A DNA stretch of 64,000 nt from Sporosarcina sp. E16_8 (GTDB lineage Bacteria; Bacillota; Bacilli; Bacillales_A; Planococcaceae): positions 89,503 to 153,502 of the forward strand of contig NZ_JADPRZ010000007.1 in assembly GCF_017347095.1 (NCBI RefSeq). The letters run 5' to 3'. The translations under genes were made by a program, and so were the position numbers. The notes below the pieces were generated by a model. The model was given only the letters and a program-made list of their open reading frames with translations, did not search any database and was not told the DNA's origin. The stretch's first letter is position 1, and the number at the start of each line of letters is the position of its first letter. Shown here one piece after another: positions 18,014 to 26,679 of this stretch.

Positions 18014-19410
18014 CAATTCAAATCTACAATACGCTGACACGCAAAAAAGAGCCTTTCATTCCATTGGAAGAGGGCAAAGTGAAAATGTACGTCTGCGGTC
18101 CGACTGTGTACAACTACATTCATATAGGAAATGCGCGACCGGTTATCGCTTTTGATACAGTGCGACGCTACCTTGAATATCGTGGGTATGATGTAACATA
18201 CGTTTCGAATTTCACAGACGTTGACGATAAGATTATTAAAGCGGCAAATGAGCTAGGGGAAGAGGTCGGTGAGCTGACAGACCGCTTCATCGCCGCTTAC
18301 TTTGAAGACGTCTCGGCACTCGGCTGCAGTAAAGCGGACGTTCATCCGCGAGTAACGGATCATATCGAGGACATCGTCCAATTCGTGAAAGTACTAATTG
18401 ATAAAGGTTTCGCTTACGAATCGCAAGGGGATGTCTACTATCGTACTCAGAAATTCGAAGGCTACGGAAAGTTGTCTCACCAATCGACGGATGAGCTGAA
18501 GGTTGGTGCGCGTATCGAAGAAGGTATCAAGAAAGAAAATCCACTGGACTTCGCCTTATGGAAAGCTGTTAAGGTTGGTGAAATATCATGGGAAAGTCCA
18601 TGGGGATTGGGCCGTCCGGGTTGGCATATCGAATGCTCGGTTATGGCAAGAGAACACCTCGGCGATACAATAGATATTCACGCAGGTGGCCAAGATTTAA
18701 CGTTTCCGCATCATGAAAACGAAATTGCTCAATCCGAAGCGATGACAGGCAAGCAATTTGCACGCTATTGGATGCACAATGGTTACATTAATATAGACAA
18801 TGAAAAAATGTCTAAATCACTTGGCAATTTTGTACTTGTGAACGATATAAGAAAGCAAATTGATCCGAAAGTACTTCGTTTCTTCATATTATCTGTTCAT
18901 TACAGACACCCAGTCAACTTCTCACAAGATCTAGTTGTAAGTGCAGAGAATGGACTTGCGCGCATTCGTACAGCGTACAACAATTTGAAACACCGACTTG
19001 CGACGTCCGCAGATCTTGGTGATCAGAAGGATATCTGGAATTATAAAGTGAATGAAATTAAAAACAATTTTGAATTGGCGATGGATGATGATTTTAACAC
19101 GGCTAACGCTATTGCATCGGTATTCGAATTATCAAAACTTGCAAACGTCTATTTAGTAGAAAAAAACACACAATCTGATGTACTTAAGCATTTCATCCAT
19201 ACATTTGATGGACTAATGACAGTTCTCGGATTGCCGATGGATGAAGAAACAGGGCTATTGGATGAAGATGTCGAAACGTTAATCGAAGAACGAATCACGG
19301 CACGTCGTAACAAAGATTTCAAACGGTCGGATGAAATTCGTGATGAATTGAAAGCGCAAGGTATCATTCTAGAAGATACAGCACAAGGCATGCGTTGGAA
19401 AAGAGGATGA
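18010..19410 (+). CDS. cysS: Cysteinyl-tRNA synthetase
   Basis: 466 aa class I synthetase. HIGH motif as [19 protein letters not shown] at residue ~266, zinc ligands include the Cys of VCGPTVY and the Cys of WHIECSVM. The ATG overlaps the cysE stop and the TGA overlaps mrnC (ATGA in both cases), a tight operon led by the cysteine T-box. Length is typical. Confidence 0.98.
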   Translation: MTIQIYNTLTRKKEPFIPLEEGKVKMYVCGPTVYNYIHIGNARPVIAFDTVRRYLEYRGYDVTYVSNFTDVDDKIIKAANELGEEVGELTDRFIAAYFEDVSALGCSKADVHPRVTDHIEDIVQFVKVLIDKGFAYESQGDVYYRTQKFEGYGKLSHQSTDELKVGARIEEGIKKENPLDFALWKAVKVGEISWESPWGLGRPGWHIECSVMAREHLGDTIDIHAGGQDLTFPHHENEIAQSEAMTGKQFARYWMHNGYINIDNEKMSKSLGNFVLVNDIRKQIDPKVLRFFILSVHYRHPVNFSQDLVVSAENGLARIRTAYNNLKHRLATSADLGDQKDIWNYKVNEIKNNFELAMDDDFNTANAIASVFELSKLANVYLVEKNTQSDVLKHFIHTFDGLMTVLGLPMDEETGLLDEDVETLIEERITARRNKDFKRSDEIRDELKAQGIILEDTAQGMRWKRG

Positions 19411-19838
19411 GCAACGTATATAACTTACGAGATATAGATGTGAAACAACTAAAAGCGCTGGCCCTTGCTTACATGGGTGACGCGGTGTATGAACAGGCGA
19501 TACGGGAGCATCTCCTGCGTTCAGGTCGTGTAAAACCGAATGTACTGCACAGAGAAGCAACGCATTATGTTTCAGCGAAATCACAGGCAGCTACACTTAA
19601 GATGATGCAGGCGTCGGGGTTTCTGACGGAAGAAGAAGAGGCGGTCATGAGACGTGGCCGCAACGCGAAGTCTGGCTCAGTCCCTAAAAATACGGATGTT
19701 GTAACGTATAATTACAGTTCAGGATTTGAAGCGGTCATCGGTTATCTACACTTATTAGGGAGAACAGAACGCGTGCAAGAAATTATCGTTGAGTCAATAC
19801 GGTTTATCGAAATGCCAAAGGAGGAAGAGTCGAAATGA
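19407..19838 (+). CDS. mrnC: Mini-ribonuclease III
   Basis: 143 aa from ATG 19407 within an ATGA overlap with cysS; an earlier in-frame TTG at 19395 is less likely. RNase III catalytic core without a dsRNA-binding domain: [20 protein letters not shown] contains the signature and acidic residues, [16 protein letters not shown] the second conserved helix. It matures 23S rRNA in Bacillales. It overlaps rlmB by ATGA. Confidence 0.95.
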   Translation: MSNVYNLRDIDVKQLKALALAYMGDAVYEQAIREHLLRSGRVKPNVLHREATHYVSAKSQAATLKMMQASGFLTEEEEAVMRRGRNAKSGSVPKNTDVVTYNYSSGFEAVIGYLHLLGRTERVQEIIVESIRFIEMPKEEESK

Positions 19839-20611
19839 ATGAACACGAAAACGAAAACGAAGTTGAATCCGAATTAATCGGTGGGAAAAATCCCGTCGTA
19901 GAAGCACTGCGCTCGGGCAGGGAATTAAATAAGATATGGGTTGCTGAGGGACTAAATATGAAAAGTATTGGTGAAATCCTATCTTTAGCAAAAAAAGCAG
20001 GAATTATCGTGCAGGCAGTACCAAAACAAAAATTGGATGGTTTGCTTGATATAAATCACCAAGGGATTGTCGCTTCGGTTGCCGCTTACGAATATGCGGA
20101 ACTTGAAGATCTATTTACTGTTGCGACTGAGCGTGGGGAAGATCCATTCTTCCTTATTCTCGATGAACTTGAAGATCCTCATAATCTGGGTTCCATTCTG
20201 CGGACAGCTGACGCATCGGGTGTGCACGGAGTCATTATTCCGAAGCGTCGCGCTGTCGGATTGACAGGTGTTGTTGCGAAGTCATCGACTGGTGCAATCG
20301 AACATATCCCTGTCGTTCGTGTGAATAATCTTTCACAAACGGTGGAGGACCTGAAAAAACGGGGTGTGTGGATCGCGGGTACAGATGCTGCGAAATCGGT
20401 GGATTACAGACTGATGGATGCGACACTACCACTTGCCGTCATTATTGGAAGTGAAGGGAAAGGAATGTCACGTATTTTGAAAGAGAAATGTGATTTCCTA
20501 TACCATTTGCCGATGATTGGGCATGTTACATCATTAAACGCATCTGTTGCAGCTTCGCTTCTTATGTATGAGGTCCTGCGCAAACGTCAACCGCATACAT
20601 CTGGCAGATGA
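19835..20611 (+). CDS. rlmB: 23S rRNA (guanosine-2'-O-)-methyltransferase RlmB
   Basis: 258 aa SPOUT methyltransferase. N-terminal substrate-binding domain ([19 protein letters not shown]) and C-terminal knot domain with motifs [30 protein letters not shown] and [14 protein letters not shown]. It methylates the ribose of a guanosine in the peptidyl-transferase region. Good GGAGGAAG site; starts within the mrnC stop and ends within the yacP start. Confidence 0.95.
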   Translation: MNEHENENEVESELIGGKNPVVEALRSGRELNKIWVAEGLNMKSIGEILSLAKKAGIIVQAVPKQKLDGLLDINHQGIVASVAAYEYAELEDLFTVATERGEDPFFLILDELEDPHNLGSILRTADASGVHGVIIPKRRAVGLTGVVAKSSTGAIEHIPVVRVNNLSQTVEDLKKRGVWIAGTDAAKSVDYRLMDATLPLAVIIGSEGKGMSRILKEKCDFLYHLPMIGHVTSLNASVAASLLMYEVLRKRQPHTSGR

Positions 20612-21123
20612 CAACAGATATACTCCTGGTCGATGGTTACAACATCATTGGCGCATGGGAGGAACTGGGTGGCATGAAGCGAAAAAAGCTAGCGGATGCA
20701 CGTGACCGCCTAATTGAACGGATGGCGGAATACAAGGCGCATACCGGGTGGCGGGTTATTATTGTTTTTGATGCGCATCTTGTGCCGGGTATCGAAAAGA
20801 AGAAACGGCATCATAATGTCGAAATTGTCTTTACTCGAGAAAAGGAAACAGCCGATGAAAGAATTGAAAAGCTTGTCTCTGAATTGGGAGGGCGACGTGT
20901 ACAAATTCATGTAGCTACATCGGACTTGACAGAACAATGGGTCATTTTTGCGCATGGAGCTCTCCGAAAATCAGCTCGTGAGCTAGAACTTGAAGTAAAT
21001 AAAATTGATGATCTCATTTCGGCGAAAGTGAAGGCTATCAAAGGGCAGCGGCCACTTTCGAAGATCCCTTTAACTGACGAAGTTGCAGAAATATTTGAAA
21101 AATGGCGGCGTGGGATGAAATGA
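20608..21123 (+). CDS. rae1: Ribosome-dependent endoribonuclease of the YacP/Rae1 NYN family
   Basis: 171 aa. NYN (PIN-like) nuclease domain with LLVDGYNIIGAW at the N-terminus, VIIVFDAHLVPG, and TREKETADERIEKL; acidic residues expected for metal binding are present. In B. subtilis the homologue cleaves mRNA in the ribosomal A site. Overlaps the rlmB stop by ATGA; last gene of the cysE operon before the sigH promoter. Confidence 0.92.
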   Translation: MTTDILLVDGYNIIGAWEELGGMKRKKLADARDRLIERMAEYKAHTGWRVIIVFDAHLVPGIEKKKRHHNVEIVFTREKETADERIEKLVSELGGRRVQIHVATSDLTEQWVIFAHGALRKSARELELEVNKIDDLISAKVKAIKGQRPLSKIPLTDEVAEIFEKWRRGMK

Positions 21124-21127
21124 ACGG

Positions 21128-21157
21128 TTGACGTAAAAATTTCCCATACGGTATACT
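21128..21157 (+). promoter_or_regulatory. Promoter of sigH
   Basis: TTGACG (21128-21133), 18-base spacer, TATACT (21152-21157). A second TATAAT at 21163-21168 lacks a matching -35. The AT-rich surroundings would suit AbrB control as in B. subtilis (inference). Confidence 0.7.
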
Positions 21158-21194
21158 TGTTATATAATAGTGATAACGAACCGGGGTGATCCAG

Positions 21195-21845
21195 GTGGTG
21201 GAGAAAACTTACGTTGAAGGTAGCATATCAGATTTCACCGGATTATCAGACGGGGAAATCATAGCAATCATCCACGAAGGCAATACGGATGCGCTTAATT
21301 TCCTTATTAGGAAGTACCAATCTTTTGTTAGATTGAAAGCACGCTCATATTTTCTTATCGGTGGAGACCGGGAAGATATCATTCAAGAAGGTATGATCGG
21401 TCTATACAAAGCAATACGTGATTTTAAAGAGGATAGATTGAGTTCATTCAAGGCGTTTGCGGAACTTTGCATCACGCGGCAGATTATCACGGCAATTAAA
21501 ACTGCAACAAGACAGAAGCATATCCCGCTTAACACGTCGGTGTCATTGGACAAGCCGGTATTTGACGAAGAATCCGACCGCACATTACTTGACGTAATTG
21601 CAGGACCAGTACTGGATGACCCTGAAGGACTGATGATTCACCGAGAAGATTTTGTCCAAATGGAAGATGAAATGAACAAAGTACTAAGTGGTCTTGAGAA
21701 GCAAGTGCTAGCACTATACTTAGATGGTCAGTCTTATCAGGAAATTTCTGAGGAGCTGAACAGGCAAGTTAAGTCTGTGGACAATGCGCTTCAGAGGATA
21801 AAACGTAAACTCGAGCGGTATATGCAAGTAGACGCAGTGCGGTAA
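21195..21845 (+). CDS. sigH: RNA polymerase sigma-H factor
   Basis: 216 aa alternative sigma factor for the transition to stationary phase and sporulation. Region 2 is clear (REDIIQEGMIGLYKAIRDF and SFKAFAELCITRQIITAIK), and region 4 near the end (YQEISEELNRQVKSVDNALQ). GTG 21195 is placed 8 bases after GGGGTGATC, an excellent anti-SD match; GTG 21186 has none. It forms its own transcription unit. Confidence 0.96.
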   Translation: MVEKTYVEGSISDFTGLSDGEIIAIIHEGNTDALNFLIRKYQSFVRLKARSYFLIGGDREDIIQEGMIGLYKAIRDFKEDRLSSFKAFAELCITRQIITAIKTATRQKHIPLNTSVSLDKPVFDEESDRTLLDVIAGPVLDDPEGLMIHREDFVQMEDEMNKVLSGLEKQVLALYLDGQSYQEISEELNRQVKSVDNALQRIKRKLERYMQVDAVR

Positions 21846-21863
21846 TCCTTCATTTTCCTCGTA

Positions 21864-21892
21864 TTGACATCATGTATGCTAGATGGTACGCT
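21864..21892 (+). promoter_or_regulatory. Promoter of rpmG-secE
   Basis: TTGACA (21864-21869), 17-base spacer, TACGCT (21887-21892), starting 19 bases after the sigH stop. Confidence 0.65.
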
Positions 21893-21934
21893 TTAGAAAG
21901 ACTATGAGAAGATGTTCAAGAAGTCCGGGGACAT

Positions 21935-22010
21935 AAGGTTGCAGCGCTATTTATCAGCTTATATCTCCGCTCCTAACGCATTTTAATATGCGTTATCTCG
22001 ACTCTTTTCG
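21935..22010 (+). repeat. Possible degenerate repeat-element remnant in the rpmG leader
   Basis: GGGGACATAAG ... CTTATATCTCCGCTCCT resembles the hairpin and tail of the 14535 copy. It is followed by a separate stem AACGCAT (21975-21981) / ATGCGTT (21988-21994). Similarity is weak, so this is tentative. Confidence 0.3.
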
Positions 22011-22043
22011 AATTAAGAACACTGAGTCGTAAGGGGTGAGGGA

Positions 22044-22193
22044 ATGTCTAAAAAAATTATTTTAAGTTGCGATACATGCGGATCACGAAACTATTCCGTG
22101 CCGGCACGGAAAGATAAGCCAACAGAACGTTTGTCAATTAATAAGTTTTGCAGGCATTGCAATGCACATACACTGCATAGGCAAACGGCATGA
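22044..22193 (+). CDS. rpmG: 50S ribosomal protein L33 (zinc-binding form)
   Basis: 49 aa: MSKKIILSCDTCGSRNYSV at the N-terminus, with CxxC pairs CDTC and CRHC marking the zinc-containing L33 paralogue. ATG 22044 follows AAGGGGTGAGGGA. The position directly before secE matches the B. subtilis L33 gene at this locus. Part of the large ribosomal subunit near the E site. Confidence 0.95.
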   Translation: MSKKIILSCDTCGSRNYSVPARKDKPTERLSINKFCRHCNAHTLHRQTA

Positions 22194-22245
22194 AGCGGTT
22201 AGTTAGGAAGCAGAATCATACTTATATTCGGAGGTTTACGGTATA

Positions 22246-22431
22246 ATGAGCAAGTTAACTGGTTTTTTCAAAGACGTTGTCTCGGAAATGAGAAAAGTAA
22301 GCTGGCCGAGACGTAAAGAATTAACGCGTTACACAATTGTTGTTCTTTCGACAGTCGTATTCATGGCAGTTTACTTCGGACTCGTTGACCTTGGCATTTC
22401 ACGAGTGTTGGAATGGTACATTGCGTTATAA
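22246..22431 (+). CDS. secE: Protein translocase subunit SecE
   Basis: 61 aa. Conserved amphipathic segment FFKDVVSEMRKVSWPRRKE followed by one transmembrane helix (YTIVVLSTVVFMAVYFGLV), the minimal SecE found in Gram-positives. Partner of SecY (49917). Followed by a terminator-like hairpin before nusG. Confidence 0.96.
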   Translation: MSKLTGFFKDVVSEMRKVSWPRRKELTRYTIVVLSTVVFMAVYFGLVDLGISRVLEWYIAL

Positions 22432-22453
22432 TAAAGCACTATAAATATTCCCC

Positions 22454-22495
22454 TTGAAAAATATCCCGTCTGACAGTATGAACGGGATTTTTCAA
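22454..22495 (+). terminator. Terminator-like hairpin between secE and nusG
   Basis: TTGAAAAATATCCCGT (22454-22469) pairs with ACGGGATTTTTCAA (22482-22495), with a two-base bulge. A-rich left and T-rich right arms make it a plausible bidirectional terminator or attenuator inside what is usually a secE-nusG operon. Confidence 0.7.
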
Positions 22496-22517
22496 TTGTC
22501 TAAACTCCAACGTCTTT

Positions 22518-22540
22518 AGTCCAGGCGCTTGCGTTTTTAT
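22518..22540 (+). repeat. Short repeat-element tail remnant before nusG
   Basis: AGTCCAGGCGCTTGCGTTTTT resembles the 3' end of the intergenic repeat family (GGCGCTTGCGCTTTTC at 14647-14662). Too short to be certain. Confidence 0.35.
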
Positions 22541-22557
22541 TTAATTGTAGGGAAAAA

Positions 22558-22586
22558 GGAGGGACGGACGTTTAGTCCTCGTCACT
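22558..22586 (+). promoter_or_regulatory. nusG ribosome binding site with intervening hairpin
   Basis: GGAGGG (22558-22563) is 23 bases from the ATG, much too far for normal initiation. The interval can fold: GACG-GAC (22563-22569) with GTC (22575-22577) and CGTC (22580-22583), loop GTTTA. Folding would bring the site next to the start codon. Confidence 0.5.
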
Positions 22587-23126
22587 ATGGATATGGAAAA
22601 AAATTGGTACGTCGTTCATACGTACTCCGGTTATGAGAATAAGGTGAAAGCCAATCTGGAAAAACGTGTTGAAACGATGGGTATGTCTGATAAAATATTC
22701 CGCGTTGTCATCCCGGAAGAAGAAGAAACAGATTTCAAAGATGGTAAGAAACGTGTTCTCCTCAAAAAGACTTTCCCAGGTTATGTTCTTGTGGAAATTA
22801 TTATGACGGACGATTCCTGGTATGTTGTACGTAATACACCGGGCGTAACGGGTTTCATCGGTTCGTCAGGCGGCGGCGCCAAGCCGACACCATTACTTCC
22901 TGAAGAAGTCGATTTCATCCTCAAACAAATGGGTGTGAAAGAGCGTAAAGTAGAGATTGACTTCGCTGTTGGCGAAATGGTTGAGGTACTTGAAGGGCCA
23001 TTTGCGAACTTCCAAGGTAAAGTGGAAGAAATTGATGAAGATAAAGGTAAAGTGAAGGTATCTGTCGATATGTTCGGCCGAGAGACAAATATGGAACTCG
23101 ACTTCGAACAAGTTCAAAAGATATAA
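22587..23126 (+). CDS. nusG: Transcription termination/antitermination factor NusG
   Basis: 179 aa. NGN domain (NWYVVHTYSGYENKVKANLE, GYVLVEIIMTDDSWYVVRNTPGVTG) and C-terminal KOW domain (GEMVEVLEGPFANFQGKVEEI). It binds the RNA polymerase clamp and influences pausing. The B. subtilis protein starts at the equivalent of ATG 22593; either ATG is possible. The Shine-Dalgarno sequence is unusually distant. A terminator-like hairpin separates nusG from secE. Confidence 0.96.
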   Translation: MDMEKNWYVVHTYSGYENKVKANLEKRVETMGMSDKIFRVVIPEEEETDFKDGKKRVLLKKTFPGYVLVEIIMTDDSWYVVRNTPGVTGFIGSSGGGAKPTPLLPEEVDFILKQMGVKERKVEIDFAVGEMVEVLEGPFANFQGKVEEIDEDKGKVKVSVDMFGRETNMELDFEQVQKI

Positions 23127-23137
23127 ACGTTTACTAC

Positions 23138-23166
23138 TTGCATATATCGTGAAATAGTGGTATCAT
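23138..23166 (+). promoter_or_regulatory. Promoter of rplK-rplA
   Basis: TTGCAT (23138-23143), 17-base spacer, TATCAT (23161-23166), just after the nusG stop, giving a leader of about 120 bases. Confidence 0.65.
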
Positions 23167-23243
23167 TTCAAAGGTCAGACTGTAAACAAATGGTTTGGAC
23201 GAACTATCAAATTCTACCGGCGTAAGTCGGCAGGCACATATGA

Positions 23244-23268
23244 GTGGGAGGGGCAACCCTATTACCAC
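23244..23268 (+). promoter_or_regulatory. Probable L1-binding leader motif before rplK
   Basis: GTGGGAGGGGCAACCC followed by TATTACCAC. Stem GTGG/CCAC encloses GGAGG and an AACCC segment, the pattern expected of the L1 target in mRNA leaders. A near copy lies before rplA at 23794. Confidence 0.6.
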
Positions 23269-23294
23269 ATCACGGACTTAAGGAGGTGTGTCTC

Positions 23295-23720
23295 GTGGCT
23301 AAAAAAGTCATAAAGGTTGTTAAATTGCAAATTCCTGCAGGAAAAGCGAATCCGGCTCCACCAGTTGGACCGGCGTTAGGACAAGCAGGTGTGAACATCA
23401 TGGGATTCTGTAAAGAATTCAATGCGCGTACTGCAGATCAAGCAGGTCTTATTATTCCTGTTGAAATCTCTGTATTCGAAGACCGTTCATTTACATTTAT
23501 TACAAAAACTCCACCGGCAGCAGTTTTGCTGAAGGTTGCAGCTAATCTTACAAAAGGTTCAGGTGAACCGAATAAAAAGAAAGTTGCTACTGTGAAACGT
23601 GATAAAGTTCGCGAAATAGCAGAACAAAAGATGGAAGATTTAAACGCGGCGTCAGTTGAAGCAGCGATGGCAATGGTTGAAGGTACTGCTCGCAGTATGG
23701 GAATCACGATCGAAGACTGA
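23295..23720 (+). CDS. rplK: 50S ribosomal protein L11
   Basis: 141 aa. [20 protein letters not shown] at the N-terminus is diagnostic of L11, including the thiopeptide-binding proline region. GTG start at 23295 with AGGAGGTGTG upstream; the open frame further 5' runs through the leader motif. It forms the GTPase-associated centre with 23S rRNA. Cotranscribed with rplA. Confidence 0.97.
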   Translation: MAKKVIKVVKLQIPAGKANPAPPVGPALGQAGVNIMGFCKEFNARTADQAGLIIPVEISVFEDRSFTFITKTPPAAVLLKVAANLTKGSGEPNKKKVATVKRDKVREIAEQKMEDLNAASVEAAMAMVEGTARSMGITIED

Positions 23721-23755
23721 TTATGATTTTATAAATCAATAGTTGTTTGTAGTGG

Positions 23756-23787
23756 GGGTTGCGCTTGTTCTCCGGAGCGCGCAACCC
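23756..23787 (+). terminator. Stem-loop between rplK and rplA
   Basis: GGGTTGCGC (23756-23764) / GCGCAACCC (23779-23787), perfect 9-bp stem with a 14-base loop. The U-tract is poor (TTATTCG), so attenuation or processing is as likely as termination. Confidence 0.55.
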
Positions 23788-23793
23788 TTATTC

Positions 23794-23820
23794 GTGGGAG
23801 GTTTAACCCGTTAAAACCAC
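23794..23820 (+). promoter_or_regulatory. Probable L1-binding leader motif before rplA
   Basis: GTGGGAGGTTTAACCC followed by GTTAAAACCAC, the same layout as at 23244: GTGG/CCAC stem, GGAGG, AACCC, TTA. It lies 20 bases upstream of the L1 start codon. Confidence 0.65.
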
Positions 23821-23840
23821 AATCGAGGAGGAAATTTTAA

Positions 23841-24542
23841 ATGGCTAAAAAAGGTAAAAAGTTCACAGAAGCTGCAAAGCTAGTTGAACACATGAAAGCA
23901 TACGGCGCTGCTGAAGCGATCGAACTTGCGAAAAAAACAAGCACAGTTAATTTCGACGCAACAGTCGAAGTTGCATTCCGTCTTGGAATCGACACTCGTA
24001 AAAATGACCAACAAATCCGTGGGGCAGTTGTACTTCCAAACGGTACTGGTAATACTCAACGCGTTCTCGTTTTTGCTAAAGGCGAAAAACTTAAAGAAGC
24101 TGAAGCTGCTGGTGCAGACTATGCAGGAGATGCGGAATATATCGCTAAAATTCAATCAGGTTGGTTCGACTTTGACGTTATCGTTGCAACACCTGACATG
24201 ATGGGTGAAGTAGGGAAAATTGGTCGTGTTCTTGGGCCAAAAGGACTTATGCCTAACCCGAAAACAGGAACAGTAACATTTGACGTAGCGAAAGCTGTAG
24301 CAGAAATCAAAGCTGGTAAAGTTGAATACCGTGCGGACAAAGCTGGAATTATCCACGCTCCAATCGGAAAAGTTTCATTCGACGATGCTAAACTTGCGGA
24401 AAACTTCGCAACTGTTTTTGAAACTGTTCTAAAAGCGAAGCCAGCTACTGCAAAAGGAACATACATGAAGTCGGTTAACATTACGACAACAATGGGTCCT
24501 TCTGTAAAAGTTGATCCTTCAAGCGTAGTAGTTAATAAATAA
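23841..24542 (+). CDS. rplA: 50S ribosomal protein L1
   Basis: 233 aa, full length. Typical segments: [20 protein letters not shown] at the start, [20 protein letters not shown] and [11 protein letters not shown] in the middle, [17 protein letters not shown] at the end. It builds the L1 stalk at the ribosomal E site and in many bacteria represses its own operon through an rRNA-like mRNA site; two candidate sites are present upstream. Good GAGGAGG ribosome binding site. Confidence 0.98.
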   Translation: MAKKGKKFTEAAKLVEHMKAYGAAEAIELAKKTSTVNFDATVEVAFRLGIDTRKNDQQIRGAVVLPNGTGNTQRVLVFAKGEKLKEAEAAGADYAGDAEYIAKIQSGWFDFDVIVATPDMMGEVGKIGRVLGPKGLMPNPKTGTVTFDVAKAVAEIKAGKVEYRADKAGIIHAPIGKVSFDDAKLAENFATVFETVLKAKPATAKGTYMKSVNITTTMGPSVKVDPSSVVVNK

Positions 24543-24544
24543 TA

Positions 24545-24573
24545 TTGACAAACAGATAATCTTTTGATAAGAT
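24545..24573 (+). promoter_or_regulatory. Promoter of rplJ-rplL
   Basis: TTGACA (24545-24550), 17-base spacer, TAAGAT (24568-24573), beginning three bases after the rplA stop and feeding the L10 leader. Confidence 0.85.
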
Positions 24574-24599
24574 GACTCTTGTTGTGAATATAATCATTT

Positions 24600-24720
24600 G
24601 TACCGTAGACAGCAGGAGCGCATGCGCTTAAATATTCCTGCCGAGGACAAGACGCTCTTTTTCTTTTAAAAGATGACGACTTTTCAGCCCTCAGTCTACT
24701 TCTGTAGATTGAGGGCTTTT
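24600..24720 (+). promoter_or_regulatory. L10 leader with attenuator terminator
   Basis: TACCGTAGACAGCAGGAGC ... TTCCTGCCGAGGACAAGACG is the conserved L10-binding RNA of Firmicutes. It is followed by a terminator, GCCCTCAGTCTAC (24687-24699) / GTAGATTGAGGGC (24704-24716) then TTTT. The L10(L12)4 complex is known to repress through this leader. Confidence 0.92.
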
Positions 24721-24763
24721 CATATCGGTATAAGTGACCCAAACTTTTTTAGGAGGTGTCCAA

Positions 24764-25264
24764 ATGAGCACAGTATTAGAAGCTAAACAAGCAGTAGTTG
24801 GTGAAATTACTGATAAGTTGAAATCAGCAGCTTCTGTTGTTGTTGTCGACTACCGTGGTCTGACTGTAGGTCAAGTAACGGAACTTCGTAAACAACTTCG
24901 TGAAGCAGGTATTGACTTCAAAGTTTATAAAAACTCGATGTCACGCCGTGCTGCTGAAGCTGCAGGACTTGAAGGGTTGAGCGAACACCTAACGGGCCCT
25001 AATGCAATTGCATTTTCAAATGAAGACGTTGTTGCTCCTGCAAAAATCCTTAACGATTTTGCAAAGAAAAACGACAAGCTTGAAATTAAAGCTGGCGTAA
25101 TCGAAGGCGTACTTGCATCAGAAGCAGACATTAAAGCATTGGCGGAACTTCCGTCACGCGAAGGTCTACTATCTATGCTTCTCAGCGTACTTCAAGCTCC
25201 AATGCGCAACTTTGCGCTTGCAACAAAAGCAGTTGCAGAGCAAAAAGAAGAACAAGGCGCTTAA
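24764..25264 (+). CDS. rplJ: 50S ribosomal protein L10
   Basis: 166 aa from ATG 24764, nine bases after AGGAGG. N-terminal rRNA-binding domain ([31 protein letters not shown]) and a C-terminal helix that carries L7/L12 dimers. Autoregulated through the leader at 24600. The frame upstream of 24764 is not coding. Confidence 0.97.
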   Translation: MSTVLEAKQAVVGEITDKLKSAASVVVVDYRGLTVGQVTELRKQLREAGIDFKVYKNSMSRRAAEAAGLEGLSEHLTGPNAIAFSNEDVVAPAKILNDFAKKNDKLEIKAGVIEGVLASEADIKALAELPSREGLLSMLLSVLQAPMRNFALATKAVAEQKEEQGA

Positions 25265-25331
25265 TAAAGCAGCCTGAAATACCACTTGCGGGTTAAGCCC
25301 GACAAAAAAAGAATATTAGGAGGAAATTATA

Positions 25332-25691
25332 ATGACTAAAGAAAACATCCTTGAAGCGATCAAAGAAATGACAGTACTTGAACTTAACGACCTTGTAAAA
25401 GCAATCGAAGAAGAATTTGGCGTAACTGCTGCTGCACCTGTTGCAATGGCTGGTGCTGGTGCTGCTGTTGAAGAGGAGCAAACTGAATTCGACGTAATTC
25501 TTACTGCTGCTGGACAAGAGAAAATCAAAGTTATCAAAGCAGTTCGCGAAATTACAGGCCTTGGCTTGAAAGAAGCGAAAGCAGTTGTTGATGAAGCTCC
25601 AAAAGCAATCAAAGAAGGCGTATCTAAAGACGAAGCTGAAGAAATCAAAGCGAAGCTTGAAGCTGTAGGCGCAGGTATTGAAGTTAAGTAA
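25332..25691 (+). CDS. rplL: 50S ribosomal protein L7/L12
   Basis: 119 aa. N-terminal dimerisation helices, an Ala/Gly hinge ([17 protein letters not shown]), and a C-terminal factor-binding domain ([20 protein letters not shown]). Recruits translation GTPases to the stalk. Followed by a strong terminator. Confidence 0.98.
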   Translation: MTKENILEAIKEMTVLELNDLVKAIEEEFGVTAAAPVAMAGAGAAVEEEQTEFDVILTAAGQEKIKVIKAVREITGLGLKEAKAVVDEAPKAIKEGVSKDEAEEIKAKLEAVGAGIEVK

Positions 25692-25703
25692 TTTTTGAAT
25701 AAT

Positions 25704-25748
25704 GAAGAAAAGCTTGTCGGATTTGGGCGAGCTTTTCTTCGTTTTTTT
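25704..25748 (+). terminator. Terminator after rplL
   Basis: Stem GAAGAAAAGCT / AGCTTTTCTTC (25704-25740 overall) then GTTTTTTT. Confidence 0.9.
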
Positions 25749-25845
25749 ATCTGGACTTGTGACAAACAGGTCATTTAACCGATAGTGTACGTAAGCTATC
25801 TTATTTTTTTGCGTTTCAAGTCTCTATACGAGGGGGAAGACTGTT

Positions 25846-26448
25846 ATGTCTGAACATTACTACTCGGAAAATCCGAAAGTGAAGAGTAATCCGAAAGAAT
25901 GGTCTGCAGAGTTACGTGGAAAAACATTCCGATTCAAGACGGATGCTGGCGTGTTTAGTAAAGGTGAAGTGGATTTCGGTTCGCAACTCTTGGCTGAGGC
26001 TTTTATCATACCGGAAACGGATGGTTTAATTCTTGATATTGGTTGTGGCTATGGTCCGATTGGTTTATCGATTGCCGCATCTTTTCCGGAACGGAGCATT
26101 CACATGGTTGACGTGAATGAACGTGCACTCGCTCTTGCTGCGCATAATGCAAAACAAAACGGCATTTCAAATGCAGAGATTTATCCAAGTGATGCATTAT
26201 CCGATGTCACGGCAGAGGGGTTTGCTGCAATTTTGACGAATCCGCCTATCCGTGCAGGAAAAGAGACGGTATTCAAGTTTTACGAAGGCGCTTTTTCGAA
26301 ACTTAAAGTTGGCGGTGAGTTGTGGATCGTCATCCAAAAGAAACAGGGTGCACCTTCGACGATAGATTGTTTAACAGGGCTTTTTGGTAATGTTGAGACA
26401 GTCGTAAAGAAGAAGGGTTATTATATTTTAAGAGTCGAAAAAAATTGA
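25846..26448 (+). CDS. Class I SAM-dependent methyltransferase, RsmC-like (YbxB)
   Basis: 200 aa. SAM-binding motif LILDIGCGYGPIGLSIA and the methyl-acceptor motif TNPPIRAGK identify a small-domain RsmC-type N2-guanine rRNA methyltransferase. The position between rplL and rpoB is conserved in Bacillales. The exact rRNA target is inferred from the family. GGGGGAAGACTGTT ribosome binding site. Confidence 0.9.
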   Translation: MSEHYYSENPKVKSNPKEWSAELRGKTFRFKTDAGVFSKGEVDFGSQLLAEAFIIPETDGLILDIGCGYGPIGLSIAASFPERSIHMVDVNERALALAAHNAKQNGISNAEIYPSDALSDVTAEGFAAILTNPPIRAGKETVFKFYEGAFSKLKVGGELWIVIQKKQGAPSTIDCLTGLFGNVETVVKKKGYYILRVEKN

Positions 26449-26473
26449 CTCGATAGTTTTGATATGGTAATGT
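26445..26473 (+). promoter_or_regulatory. Possible promoter for rpoB-rpoC
   Basis: TTGACT (26445-26450) overlapping the methyltransferase stop, 17-base spacer, TAATGT (26468-26473). The hairpin at 26572 would attenuate it. Confidence 0.45.
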
Positions 26474-26571
26474 TATAAAATGCATAAATTATTATAGTGC
26501 GGTCGTATGCCCTTTTGCATGAATAATGGAAATGAAAGGCATACTGACAATGTATAAAAGATGGTAAAACC

Positions 26572-26615
26572 GAAAATGAGCTCTTGCCAGAACTCGTTTT
26601 CTTTTTGTTTTTTTC
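26572..26615 (+). terminator. Terminator/attenuator upstream of rpoB
   Basis: GAAAATGAG (26572-26580) / CTCGTTTTC (26593-26601), then TTTTTGTTTTTTTC. It lies about 65 bases before the rpoB start. Confidence 0.8.
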
Positions 26616-26679
26616 GATATCATACACTATTTTTGTGGTTTCGCAAAGAACTAATATTGTTTTATAAGGGGTGAAAGAG

